Shown here piece by piece: positions 26,215 to 34,594 of a stretch of DNA of 34,594 nt. This DNA is from Tepidibacillus fermentans (GTDB lineage: Bacteria > Bacillota > Bacilli > Tepidibacillales > Tepidibacillaceae), in the NCBI RefSeq assembly GCF_004342885.1, contig NZ_SMAB01000022.1, positions 1 to 34,594 on the forward strand, in the 5' to 3' direction. The notes beneath the pieces are model-generated. The model ran no database searches, was not told the origin of the DNA, and was given only the letters and a program-made list of their open reading frames with translations. The position numbers and the translations under genes were made by a program. Position 1 is the first letter of the stretch. Each line of letters starts with the position of its first letter.

Positions 26215-27207
26215 CTATTTTTCTTGTTCAATAGCATTTGCGATTTTTTCTAATACCCCATTTACAAGAAATAATCTTGCTTGACGAACTGCATTCATAA
26301 TTGCTTTTGCATCGGATGATCCATGGGCTTTAATAAATGCTCCATTTACTCCTAGTAAAGGAGCTCCGCCAATTTCTGAGTAGTCCATTTGTTTTTTAAG
26401 ATTTTTCAAACTTGGTTTCAACAATAGTGAAGCAAGTTTCGTGAACGTGCTTTTTGTAAATTCTTTTTTTAATACTGCAAAGATGGAACTCGCTAATCCT
26501 TCAGTAAGTTTCAATAATACGTTTCCAGAAAAACCATCGGTGACCAACACATCGCATACACCATTAGGTACTTCCCTAGCTTCCACATTTCCAACAAAAT
26601 TGATGGGCATCTCCTTTAGTAAGGGAAAGGTTGATTTCATCAATTCATTCCCTTTTGTTTCTTCCGTTCCCACATTCAGAAGACCAATACGTGGATTGTC
26701 AATCCCTAATACTTGTTCGGCATAAATTTTTCCCATAAGTGCATATTGAACCAAATGTTCTGCTTTTGGGTCCATATTGGCACCTACATCTAGGACGAGT
26801 ATTCCATTTACTCCTGTGGTTGGAATGACAGGAGCCAAGGCTGGACGTTCAATTCCAGGAATTCGTCCGGCAACAAGCAAACCAGCTGCCATAAATGCTC
26901 CAGTGTTCCCAGCCGTTATCACAGCATCAACTTCTTTATTTTTGACCATCTGTGAAGCAACAACTAAGGAAGAGTCTTTCTTCCTTCTAACGGCCTTAAC
27001 CGGTTCATCTTCCGTTTTAATGACATCACTCGCATGATGGATCGTGATATTGCTAGGTATAGGATCTTTCATATGGTTTTTTATTTCTTCTGAGTTTCCT
27101 ACAAGGACGAGATGGATATCAGGAAACTTTTTTGCAGCTTCTATTGCACCTTCTACTGTACTTTTTGGTGCTAAATCTCCACCCATTGCATCAAGTGCAA
27201 TCTTCAT
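26215..27207 (-). CDS. plsX: Phosphate acyltransferase PlsX
   Basis: PlsX converts acyl-ACP to acyl phosphate, the first step linking fatty acid synthesis to phospholipid synthesis through PlsY. Family blocks are [66 protein letters not shown] and [16 protein letters not shown]. Length 330 fits. ATG follows AGGAGG. It is 10 nt downstream of fapR and under its promoter. Confidence 0.97.
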   Translation of the reverse strand: MKIALDAMGGDLAPKSTVEGAIEAAKKFPDIHLVLVGNSEEIKNHMKDPIPSNITIHHASDVIKTEDEPVKAVRRKKDSSLVVASQMVKNKEVDAVITAGNTGAFMAAGLLVAGRIPGIERPALAPVIPTTGVNGILVLDVGANMDPKAEHLVQYALMGKIYAEQVLGIDNPRIGLLNVGTEETKGNELMKSTFPLLKEMPINFVGNVEAREVPNGVCDVLVTDGFSGNVLLKLTEGLASSIFAVLKKEFTKSTFTKLASLLLKPSLKNLKKQMDYSEIGGAPLLGVNGAFIKAHGSSDAKAIMNAVRQARLFLVNGVLEKIANAIEQEK

Positions 27208-27217
27208 GTTCTGCCTC

Positions 27218-27808
27218 CTAGTTATTTTTCGATTCTCTTAACTCCTTTGAACGATAAATCATGAATGTCCCTTTAAAGACTGTCTCACTTCCAACAGCAG
27301 TTTTTACTTCGATTTCACTGAACTCATGATTGGATTGAATCACCTTCGCTTTTGCAATTAACCGTTCATGTAGATAAACAGGGCGCAAAAAACGAATATC
27401 TGCTTTTGCTGTTAACGCGATTTCTTCATTAATCAAAGCAACAGCTAATGAATTTGCTTGCGCAAAAATATAATGTCCTCTAGCAATTTTTGTTTTTTCA
27501 AAGACTTGATCCTCTTTGATCTCTAATATCGAAATCCCATAATGATCTAATTCCAGATCAATGACATCACCGATCACTTCATCTAATCTAAGTGATTTGA
27601 TATGATCAAAGGTTTTTTCAGCCATCGTTTTCATACGTTCTCTTAGTTCAGGTATACCCAGCTCCATTCGATCTAAGCGAATCGTCTGTATACTTACTTC
27701 AAATTTTTTTGCTAAGTCCTCATCGGTAATAAAAGGATTCGCTTCTAACGTATGTATGAGGGCTGCTTGCCTATTTTTCTTGGTTAACCGCGCGATGCTA
27801 ACCACCAC
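27218..27808 (-). CDS. fapR: Fatty-acid regulator FapR
   Basis: FapR represses fatty acid and phospholipid genes and is released by malonyl-CoA. The 196-residue protein has an N-terminal DeoR-like helix-turn-helix (PFITDEDLAKKFEVSIQTIRLDRMELGIPELRER, about residues 25-58) and a C-terminal hot-dog fold domain (ARGHYIFAQANSLAVALIN, TAKADIRFLRPVY). The start is GTG: two GTG codons in a row (27808, 27805) follow AAGG at short spacing, suggesting weak initiation. Its own promoter carries a FapR operator, so autorepression and control of plsX-fabHDG-acpP-fabF are expected. Confidence 0.96.
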   Translation of the reverse strand: MVVSIARLTKKNRQAALIHTLEANPFITDEDLAKKFEVSIQTIRLDRMELGIPELRERMKTMAEKTFDHIKSLRLDEVIGDVIDLELDHYGISILEIKEDQVFEKTKIARGHYIFAQANSLAVALINEEIALTAKADIRFLRPVYLHERLIAKAKVIQSNHEFSEIEVKTAVGSETVFKGTFMIYRSKELRESKNN

Positions 27809-27812
27809 CTTA

Positions 27813-27846
27813 TATTATTACCTATTTTTAAAACCAGGTACTAATA
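27813..27846 (-). promoter_or_regulatory. FapR operator
   Basis: Inverted repeat TATTAGTACCT / AGGTAATAATA with a 12-nt centre (GGTTTTAAAAAT). The arms are 11 nt with one mismatch and contain the TTAGTACC-type FapR core. It covers the predicted transcription start of fapR and touches the -10 box, a position that would block transcription. Confidence 0.88.
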
Positions 27847-27874
27847 GTATAGTAAAAAAAGAAAATTTGTGCAA
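27846..27874 (-). promoter_or_regulatory. Sigma-A promoter of fapR
   Basis: Minus strand: TTGCAC (27874-27869), a 17-bp spacer and TATACT (27851-27846). The -35 directly adjoins the T run of the rpmF terminator. Confidence 0.8.
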
Positions 27875-27875
27875 G

Positions 27876-27907
27876 AAAAAAAATAGCAAGAACCATTGTT
27901 CCTGCTA
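27876..27907 (-). terminator. Intrinsic terminator after rpmF
   Basis: Minus strand: a 10-bp stem (TAGCAGGAAC / GTTCTTGCTA, one G-U pair, 4-nt loop) followed by eight T. It isolates ylbN-rpmF from fapR. Confidence 0.88.
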
Positions 27908-27916
27908 CCTTTTTTC

Positions 27917-28090
27917 TTATTTGTTGATAACTTCTCTTCCATTATATGTGCCACAATTTTTGCAAACTCGATGTGCTAATTTATACTCACCGCATTGTGG
28001 GCACTTAACCATACCTGGCACAGATAATTTATAGTGAGTACGACGCATATCACGACGAGTTTTAGAAGTTCTTCTAAATGGTACTGCCAT
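27917..28090 (-). CDS. rpmF: 50S ribosomal protein L32
   Basis: The 57-residue L32 starts [20 protein letters not shown] and has a four-Cys zinc ribbon (CPQCG ... CKNCG), so it is the zinc-binding form. ATG 28090 lies 6 nt after AAGGAGGTG; the frame extends 12 codons further without conservation. It pairs with ylbN/yceD, as in most bacteria, and ends at a strong terminator. Confidence 0.98.
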   Translation of the reverse strand: MAVPFRRTSKTRRDMRRTHYKLSVPGMVKCPQCGEYKLAHRVCKNCGTYNGREVINK

Positions 28091-28146
28091 GAATCCCACC
28101 TCCTTGACGAAATCTACTGATATCACAATTTAGGATAGTAACTAGC

Positions 28147-28671
28147 TTACTTCGAATTTTTATTTGAGTCAAACCATTTTGTTAGATCAGCTAGACGAGG
28201 ATCAATTCTAGATGTGTCACAATTACATTGTTGTTCATTCAAATTACTCCCACATACCGGGCATAATCCTTTACATTCTTTATTACAAATAGGTACATAT
28301 GGGATTTCTAATAGAACTACCTCTTCCACAATGGAAGTAACATCGATCTCATCAGAAGTTAAATGATGAATATTCTCATTTTCTTGATCGATTTTCGTTT
28401 CCATTCCTTCTGGGATAAAGAGTTCCGTAAAGTCTAAATCAATGGGATAATCAAAAATAGTTAGACATCTTGAACATTGCAATGTAGTTTCGCATTGAAT
28501 ATGGCCTTTAATCCTATAAAAACCACCTGTCTCATAGGCAATTCCAGTTACTTTAACCGGTGAAATTCCTTTCAGGTCTCCTATCTCTTTTACAAGATGA
28601 CTTAGATTTTCCTCATAATCAAATCGAAGTCCGTCTTTTCTTCGATCAAGTTCCCATGTTTTTATTTTCAA
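28147..28671 (-). CDS. ylbN: YceD/DUF177 family protein (YlbN)
   Basis: The 174-residue protein belongs to the DUF177/YceD family encoded just before rpmF and implicated in 23S rRNA or 50S metabolism. The family block LQCSRCLTIFDYPIDLDFTE is present near residue 80. The C-terminus holds a Cys cluster (CNKECKGLCPVCG ... CNC) that could bind metal. TTG 28671 is chosen because GAGGTG lies 6 nt upstream and it begins (M)KIKTWELDRRK; the longer frame to 28728 would start inside the promoter's -35 box. Confidence 0.9.
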   Translation of the reverse strand: MKIKTWELDRRKDGLRFDYEENLSHLVKEIGDLKGISPVKVTGIAYETGGFYRIKGHIQCETTLQCSRCLTIFDYPIDLDFTELFIPEGMETKIDQENENIHHLTSDEIDVTSIVEEVVLLEIPYVPICNKECKGLCPVCGSNLNEQQCNCDTSRIDPRLADLTKWFDSNKNSK

Positions 28672-28698
28672 AGCTTTCACCTCATAGACAACAAATGA

Positions 28699-28728
28699 AT
28701 TATATCTCAAAAATGAAAAGTTTGTCAA
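28699..28728 (-). promoter_or_regulatory. Sigma-A promoter of ylbN-rpmF
   Basis: Minus strand: consensus TTGACA (28728-28723), an 18-bp spacer and consensus TATAAT (28704-28699). Its -35 shares five bases with the -35 of the divergent tmcAL promoter. Confidence 0.88.
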
Positions 28729-28750
28729 TCATCCTTTCTTTGTTTATAAT
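28722..28750 (+). promoter_or_regulatory. Sigma-A promoter of tmcAL
   Basis: Plus strand: TTGTCA (28722-28727), a 17-bp spacer and TATAAT (28745-28750). This leaves a short leader of about 18 nt before the tmcAL ATG, which has GGGGG as ribosome-binding site. Confidence 0.75.
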
Positions 28751-28774
28751 ACCCATAAAGATAGGGGGACGATT

Positions 28775-29974
28775 ATGACGATTCTTGGGCTGATTGTGGA
28801 GTACAATCCGTTTCATAATGGACATTACTATCATCTTCAAAAGGCAAAAAAAATAACCAATGCGGAACTAATCATTGCCGTGATGTCTGGTCCATTTGTA
28901 CAACGAGGAGAACCAGCAATCTTTGATAAATGGACAAGAACAAGAATGGCGCTTGAAAGTGGCATTGATCTTGTGATTGAGTTACCTGTGATCTATGCGA
29001 CTCAGTCAGCCAATTGGTTTGCTTCTGGAGCTATTGCATTATTAAACCATCTTAAGGTGAGTCACCTCGTCTTCGGTAGCGAATCTAATTCCATAGAGAG
29101 GTTAGATCAGATTGCAAATCTGCTTTTAAATGAGCCAGTATCTTTTCAAAATACTTTAAAAAGATACTTATCATTGGGTCATTCTTATCCAAAAGCGATC
29201 GCTCTAACCTTACAAGAAATGCAAAATGGTAAAGAAGATTTCGTTTTAAATCCAAATGATATTCTAGGATTACAGTATCTCCTGCAAATAAAAAAGCATC
29301 ATTCACGAATGATAGCCTTAACCATTCAGCGTAAATCGACTCAATATCATGAACAGATTTTTTCTAACCAAACATTTGCCAGTGCGACAGCCATTCGGAA
29401 AGCAATCCAATTCAATGACGAAATCGAAAGAGTCATCCAATATGTTCCGAAAGTATCACAGAATCTGTTTTATAAATCTTTCGTTCAACGTCGCTTCCAA
29501 TATTGGGAAAATTATTACCAAACATTAAAAATCCTTATATTGAATCAAAGTATTGAACAATTAAAACAGATACATGGGATGGTTGAAGGATTAGAGTCAC
29601 GTTTAAAGGAATCCGTCAACCAAGCTTTTTCTTTTGAAGAATTGATCTCTATCGTAAAAACAAAAAGATATACTCAGGCTAAATTACAACGAGTCTTCTT
29701 ACACTTACTTCTCAATCTAACGGAAGATCGAGTGAAGGCTATCAATGTAGAAAAAGGTCCTCAATATATACGACTTCTTGGTTTTAACCAAAAAGGAAAA
29801 TCTTATTTAAATCAAATCAAGGATGAATTATCCATTCCCTTAATTAGTAAACTATCCAAAATAAGAAGTACGATGTTGGATCTTGACATTCAGGCTAGTC
29901 AAATTTATGAGACAGGATTTAAAAACCCAGACTACCGGTTGAATGAATTTCAGCAAAAACCGATTATATTATAA
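28775..29974 (+). CDS. tmcAL: tRNA(Met) cytidine acetate ligase (YlbM)
   Basis: TmcAL acetylates the wobble cytidine of elongator tRNA-Met from acetate and ATP. The 399-residue protein starts with the nucleotidyltransferase-like block GLIVEYNPFHNGHYYHLQKA, containing the HxGH ATP-binding motif. It is followed by AVMSGPFVQRGEPAIFDKW and VIELPVIYATQSANWFASGA. Length is as expected. ATG follows AGGGGG. It is transcribed away from ylbN and converges on ylbL; the last 11 bp of both coding regions overlap. Confidence 0.95.
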   Translation: MTILGLIVEYNPFHNGHYYHLQKAKKITNAELIIAVMSGPFVQRGEPAIFDKWTRTRMALESGIDLVIELPVIYATQSANWFASGAIALLNHLKVSHLVFGSESNSIERLDQIANLLLNEPVSFQNTLKRYLSLGHSYPKAIALTLQEMQNGKEDFVLNPNDILGLQYLLQIKKHHSRMIALTIQRKSTQYHEQIFSNQTFASATAIRKAIQFNDEIERVIQYVPKVSQNLFYKSFVQRRFQYWENYYQTLKILILNQSIEQLKQIHGMVEGLESRLKESVNQAFSFEELISIVKTKRYTQAKLQRVFLHLLLNLTEDRVKAINVEKGPQYIRLLGFNQKGKSYLNQIKDELSIPLISKLSKIRSTMLDLDIQASQIYETGFKNPDYRLNEFQQKPIIL

Positions 29975-31079
29975 TAAAATGATTTTCTGTGAAACCTTTT
30001 TTTGTCGTTGTCTTGTTTTTATTTGGCAATTGCTTTAAAAATTGAATCGCCTCATTCACATTTGCAACGGGAACGATCTTCATTGGTTTTGCTAATTTAC
30101 GATTCTCATTTTCTACGTCTTTTTGATTGGTGTCAGTTGATTTAATATCTTTAGGAACAAAAAAAATTTCGGCTCCTGCCTCAGCTGCTGCATGAACTTT
30201 TAGCTTTGCCCCTCCAATTTGACCAACGATTCCATCAGGGCTAATCGTTCCCGTACCCGCGATTTGATACCCTCGGGTCAAATCTTCTGGTATCAGTTGA
30301 TTAATGATTTCTAATGTAAACATTAATCCAGCTGAAGGTCCACCGATCTCTTCCGTATGAAAGGACACCTTTTTGGCTGGAATTACTTCTTGTTCCTGAC
30401 TTGGATAGAAACCCAAGCCTACTCTTTGACCAGTTTCATTACTCTCTTTCGTCAACGATACAAGTTTAACTTCCTTTGTGAACATTGAACGATTTCGTAA
30501 AAAGGTAATCGATATTTTATCTCCCGTTTTTTTCTCTTCTAAAATCGACAAAAAATCCTTTAATTGATAGATAGGTTTTTGATTCACCTTCGTGATCACA
30601 TCACCAACTTGTAGTACTTTTTCTGCTGGCATTCCCCTCACGATTCCCTCAACCAATATTCCTTTTTGTTTAACTTCGATGGGTAAATTCGCTTGTTGAA
30701 AAGCAGCAATAATAGCGTCATCTTGCGATTGTTTCATGACTTGTAATTGCCGTTTCTCATATTGTTCAGGGTCCTCATCTTGATTTAATACATATTCTTT
30801 GGGGATATATTCAATGTTAGGAAGGAAACGAGAATAGATATAATATCCTAGATTTCCTTGTCCCATACGAATCGTCGTTAACATAAAGTCTCCTTTTTCC
30901 CGATACCCTTTTTCAACCGTAATGATCGGTCTTAACTTTACAGCAACTCCAGGCGAAGCAATATAGTAGGGAATAGGAATATAAAAAGACAGGTATCCCA
31001 AAACAATAAGCAGAAGGAATAGCCATTGAAGTCGTTTCATTTTAAAAATCAAGTATTTTTTCTTTAATAGATCATTCAT
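29964..31079 (-). CDS. ylbL: PDZ and Lon-type (S16) protease YlbL, membrane-anchored
   Basis: The 371-residue protein has one N-terminal membrane segment (about residues 15-36), a PDZ domain (about 125-195: GILVEGIVRGMPAEKVLQVGDVI...GDKISITFLR) and a C-terminal Lon-like protease domain. The Ser is in EIGGPSAGLMFTLEI and the Lys in IGGAKLKVHAAAEAGAEIFFVP. YlbL of B. subtilis takes part in removing the cell-division inhibitor YneA. ATG 31079 lies 6 nt after GGGAGG and overlaps the end of the patatin gene by 8 nt. No terminator is visible at the convergent end with tmcAL. Confidence 0.95.
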   Translation of the reverse strand: MNDLLKKKYLIFKMKRLQWLFLLLIVLGYLSFYIPIPYYIASPGVAVKLRPIITVEKGYREKGDFMLTTIRMGQGNLGYYIYSRFLPNIEYIPKEYVLNQDEDPEQYEKRQLQVMKQSQDDAIIAAFQQANLPIEVKQKGILVEGIVRGMPAEKVLQVGDVITKVNQKPIYQLKDFLSILEEKKTGDKISITFLRNRSMFTKEVKLVSLTKESNETGQRVGLGFYPSQEQEVIPAKKVSFHTEEIGGPSAGLMFTLEIINQLIPEDLTRGYQIAGTGTISPDGIVGQIGGAKLKVHAAAEAGAEIFFVPKDIKSTDTNQKDVENENRKLAKPMKIVPVANVNEAIQFLKQLPNKNKTTTKKGFTENHFIII

Positions 31080-31857
31080 GTGTATCCTCCCATTGCTGGA
31101 TTAAACTTTTAATTTCATTCATTGATTCTTTGGCAATTCGATAACCTTCTGCAATAATATTTTCAATATTTGTAAAAGAAATAGAGCTATTATGACCAAC
31201 TTCAGGACGTATCACATAATCCGCTGCAATAATTTGATGATAAAGATTTTGTCTCTCCATAATATCAATCGTTTGCGCGATCACATCAAAAATCGAGTTC
31301 ACCTTCATCTTTGAGTCATATAGCCCAACATCCACAGCGATGACAAAGTCTGCCCCCATATCACGTACCGCATGAACGGGAACACGGTCAATGACCCCAC
31401 CATCTACTAATATCCGTCCATTTACTGTCTCAGGAACGAATATTCCTGGTATAGAGATACTTGCACGAACCGCTTGAAAAATGGGTCCTTCACGAAATAC
31501 TACCCGCTCCCCATTTTCAATATCTGTCGCAACTATCGCCAATGGAATCGATAAATCTTCAATATTCTTTCCGTGTGTAAGGATTCGTATAAGCTCTTTG
31601 ATTTTTTCACCTGATACCAAACCTAATTTTGAAACAGAAAAATCGACCCAATACTTTCTTTTTAAATGAATCGCTAATTTTTCTAACATATTCAAATCAT
31701 TACCATTTGCGTATAATGCACCGACCAGACTTCCCATACTACTCCCAGATATATAATCAATCGGAATATTATGCTCCTCAAGGACTCGCAAAACACCAAT
31801 ATGTGCTAACCCTCTTGCTCCTCCTGAACCAAGTGCCAAGCCAATTTTAGGTTTCAT
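31072..31857 (-). CDS. ylbK: Patatin-like phospholipase (YlbK/RssA-like)
   Basis: The 261-residue cytoplasmic patatin-family hydrolase has the oxyanion loop LGSGGARGLAHIGVLRVLEE, the nucleophile elbow GSSMGSLVGAL (GxSxG) and the catalytic Asp in DGGVIDRVP. The substrate is unknown; the family acts as lipid acyl hydrolases. ATG 31857 is chosen because GAGGTG lies 6 nt upstream and it begins MKPKIGLALGSGG; the frame runs eight codons further. It is coupled to ylbL by an 8-nt overlap. Confidence 0.93.
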   Translation of the reverse strand: MKPKIGLALGSGGARGLAHIGVLRVLEEHNIPIDYISGSSMGSLVGALYANGNDLNMLEKLAIHLKRKYWVDFSVSKLGLVSGEKIKELIRILTHGKNIEDLSIPLAIVATDIENGERVVFREGPIFQAVRASISIPGIFVPETVNGRILVDGGVIDRVPVHAVRDMGADFVIAVDVGLYDSKMKVNSIFDVIAQTIDIMERQNLYHQIIAADYVIRPEVGHNSSISFTNIENIIAEGYRIAKESMNEIKSLIQQWEDTHE

Positions 31858-31999
31858 GGTCATCACCTCTAATCTATTCATATTCGCCGTCTTCCAATAT
31901 AATCCATGACCATTCTTCTCTATTTAAATATAGCTCATTGTTCTAAACAGGACAATCATCACGTAAATATGTTTTTAGGAATGGGAATGGAGGTAGCCT

Positions 32000-33247
32000 A
32001 TGAAAATAATAAAAAGCTCTCATTTTATCACAGTTATTGCTGGGTTATTAACCACATCCTTAGCGATTGCCATTATTACCTATCCTGATGCTGCTTTTCA
32101 AGCCTCTTTGCAAGGTTTAAAAATATGGTGGGAAATTATCTTTCCTGCACTTTTACCTTTTTTTATTTTCTCTGAGATCTTACTTGCTTTTGGTGTGGTT
32201 CATTTTATGGGAGAATTACTAGAGCCATTAATGAAACCTTTATTTAATGTTCCAGGAGTTGGTGCATTCGTATTAGCGATGGGGTTTGCTTCAGGGTATC
32301 CAATGGGTGCAAAATTAACAACCCGTTTACGAGAACAAAAGATGGTTTCTCGCGTAGAAGGGGAAAGACTTGTCGCCTTTACCAGTACATCTGACCCCCT
32401 CTTTTTATTTGGTGCAATCGCAGTTGGCTTTTTTCATCAAGTCGAATTAGGGATCTTTCTAGCGATTGTCCATTATACGTCAAGCCTCATTGTAGGTTTA
32501 CTCATGAGATTTTATGAAAAAAATAATCCAGAATCATCATCACGAAGATCAAGACTAAATAGGAACGAAGATCATATTATCATCAGAGCTTTCCGAGCGA
32601 TGCATCGAGCCAGAATTGCAGACGGAAGAAAATTTGGCAAATTATTAGGAGATGCCGTGATGTCATCGATTCAAACAATACTGATGATTGGTGGATTTAT
32701 CATTGTTTTCTCTGTAGTGTTATCTATATTGACACAGATTGGAGTAACGGGTCTAATCATCAGTATGCTTCATTTTATATTAACTCCACTAGGGATATCA
32801 AAAGATTTAGCTCAATCCATCATCTATGGTTTCTTTGAAGTTACATTAGGGGCAAAAACTGTGAGCGAATCAGGAATCTATACCCCACTCATTGAAAAAT
32901 TAGCGATCGTGAGTTCAATTTCTGCTTGGAGTGGAATTTCCGTTCATGGTCAAATCGCAGCAATTTTACAAAAAACGGATATTCGCTACAAACCTTTTTT
33001 TATCGCTAGAATTTTTCATTCGATTATTGCTTTTGTTCTAAGTCTAGTTCTTTATCGCCCATTTCATATATCGGAAACAATGAATGCTATACCTACATTC
33101 GTTTACCAGTTTTCCCAAGAGCTATCGACTTTTAATCCATTGTCGATTTTTCAAAATATCGGATATTACTTCTTATGGATTTTTGTCGTCTTAATCTCTC
33201 TATCCTTGGCCATTCACTTATTGAAAAGAAAGAAGCACCTACAATAA
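32000..33247 (+). CDS. ylbJ: Sporulation integral membrane protein YlbJ
   Basis: The 415-residue polytopic membrane protein has about eight to ten hydrophobic segments. It resembles the gate/nucleoside-recognition superfamily (WWEIIFPALLPFFIFSEILLAFGVVHFMG, FASGYPMGAKLTTRLREQ, and repeated GFF.V.LGA.TVSESG). YlbJ is needed for spore cortex formation in B. subtilis. ATG 32000 follows GGAGG at 6 nt. It is divergent from ylbK and convergent with coaD. I found no convincing sigma-E promoter in 31882-31999. Confidence 0.93.
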   Translation: MKIIKSSHFITVIAGLLTTSLAIAIITYPDAAFQASLQGLKIWWEIIFPALLPFFIFSEILLAFGVVHFMGELLEPLMKPLFNVPGVGAFVLAMGFASGYPMGAKLTTRLREQKMVSRVEGERLVAFTSTSDPLFLFGAIAVGFFHQVELGIFLAIVHYTSSLIVGLLMRFYEKNNPESSSRRSRLNRNEDHIIIRAFRAMHRARIADGRKFGKLLGDAVMSSIQTILMIGGFIIVFSVVLSILTQIGVTGLIISMLHFILTPLGISKDLAQSIIYGFFEVTLGAKTVSESGIYTPLIEKLAIVSSISAWSGISVHGQIAAILQKTDIRYKPFFIARIFHSIIAFVLSLVLYRPFHISETMNAIPTFVYQFSQELSTFNPLSIFQNIGYYFLWIFVVLISLSLAIHLLKRKKHLQ

Positions 33248-33265
33248 TGATGTAGGTGCTTTTTT
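33234..33265 (+). terminator. Terminator between ylbJ and coaD, possibly bidirectional
   Basis: A perfect 10-bp stem (AGCACCTACA / TGTAGGTGCT, 7-nt loop) is followed by TTTTTT on plus. The first arm lies in the last codons of ylbJ. On minus it is followed by TTCTTTCTTTTC, so it may also end coaD transcription. Confidence 0.85.
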
Positions 33266-33294
33266 ACGATTGATTGGAAAGGCGATTAATTTTT

Positions 33295-34361
<1,067 letters not shown>

Positions 34362-34594
34362 GATTGCGCCACCTTTTTCTAAAGATGCATTCTTAATGGT
34401 AGCACAAATAAACCTATAGGTAAATTATTCTAAGAGTATGAATTTTCTGTATATTATTTTACCAAAACTTAGATGAAATGAAAAGTTTGATTGATAAAAA
34501 GTTTGTGTCAAGTTTTTGTGGGAGAAATTTTTTACAAATATATACAAATATATTATGTAAGCGTAATCGGTATTTGAGAGTTCCCCTAGGTAGA
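34362..34594. other. Intergenic end of the window, no gene recognised
   Basis: This A/T-rich stretch holds no ORF of note. It should contain the rsmD promoter; a weak candidate on minus is TTTTCA, 17 bp, TAAAAT around 34455-34483. The last part has repeated ATATATACAAATATAT-like sequence, and I cannot assign a function to it. Confidence 0.4.

Noticed and set aside
31877-31903. Possible sigma-E promoter for ylbJ (TTCATATT then AATATAAT)
   Set aside because: The spacing is only 11 nt, against the 14-15 needed, and the -10 has two mismatches, so it does not support a sigma-E call.
34500-34594. AT-rich repeated motif near the right end as a replication origin or riboswitch leader
   Set aside because: Only short ATATAT-like repetition is seen; no DnaA boxes, T-box or aptamer core can be recognised in the available bases.

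Overview
The window is low-GC DNA from a Bacillales-type Firmicute. The evidence is the gene content and order (ylbH to ylbN, rpmF, fapR-plsX-fab, rnc-smc-ftsY, ylxM-ffh-rpsP-khpA-ylqD-rimM-trmD-rplS-lepB-rbgA-rnhB-ylqG-ylqH), the strong AGGAGG ribosome-binding sites, the frequent TTG/GTG starts, a FapR operator and a sporulation gene (ylbJ). Gene order departs from the Bacillus subtilis layout: the ylb block directly abuts the fapR block, and fabH and fabF lie inside the fab cluster. That suggests a relative outside the core Bacillus group. Species cannot be read from the sequence. Almost everything is on the minus strand; only tmcAL and ylbJ are on plus.

Region 1 (1-3152) is accessory and decaying. 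From right to left along the minus strand it holds a roughly 960-nt group II intron with a wrecked reverse transcriptase ORF. Next comes a peptidoglycan-binding ORF broken by an in-frame TAG, then an EndoU-like toxin module, then a probable immunity gene, then an intrinsic terminator. At the left edge is a second fragment of intron reverse transcriptase. The peptidoglycan-binding and toxin ORFs look like one former secreted-toxin gene. Removing one A from an A8 tract joins their frames, and both remaining stops are TAG where CAG (Gln) would fit.

Region 2 (3153-7466) is a TPP-riboswitch-controlled thiamine salvage operon: promoter, riboswitch, terminator, thiD, thiM, thiE, an ABC permease and a substrate-binding lipoprotein. 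It ends in an intrinsic terminator, and the group II intron sits directly behind that terminator. No ATPase gene for the importer is present.

Region 3 (7563-17356) is the conserved translation and secretion block: yraN, a FlhB-C-like/FliK-C-like pair (ylqH, ylqG), rnhB, rbgA, lepB, rplS with a probable leader RNA, trmD, rimM, ylqD, khpA, rpsP, ffh, ylxM and ftsY. Internal terminators and promoters divide it into several transcription units.

Region 4 (17369-28671) holds smc, rnc, fabF, acpP, fabG, fabD, fabH, plsX, fapR, rpmF and ylbN. fapR has a sigma-A promoter followed by a clear FapR inverted repeat, so malonyl-CoA-responsive autoregulation of the fatty-acid operon is expected.

Region 5 (28699-34594) holds the divergent tmcAL/ylbN promoters with overlapping -35 boxes, then tmcAL, ylbL, a patatin-like phospholipase (ylbK), ylbJ, coaD and rsmD. 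The last 233 bases contain no gene that I recognise.

I saw no tRNA, rRNA or CRISPR array.
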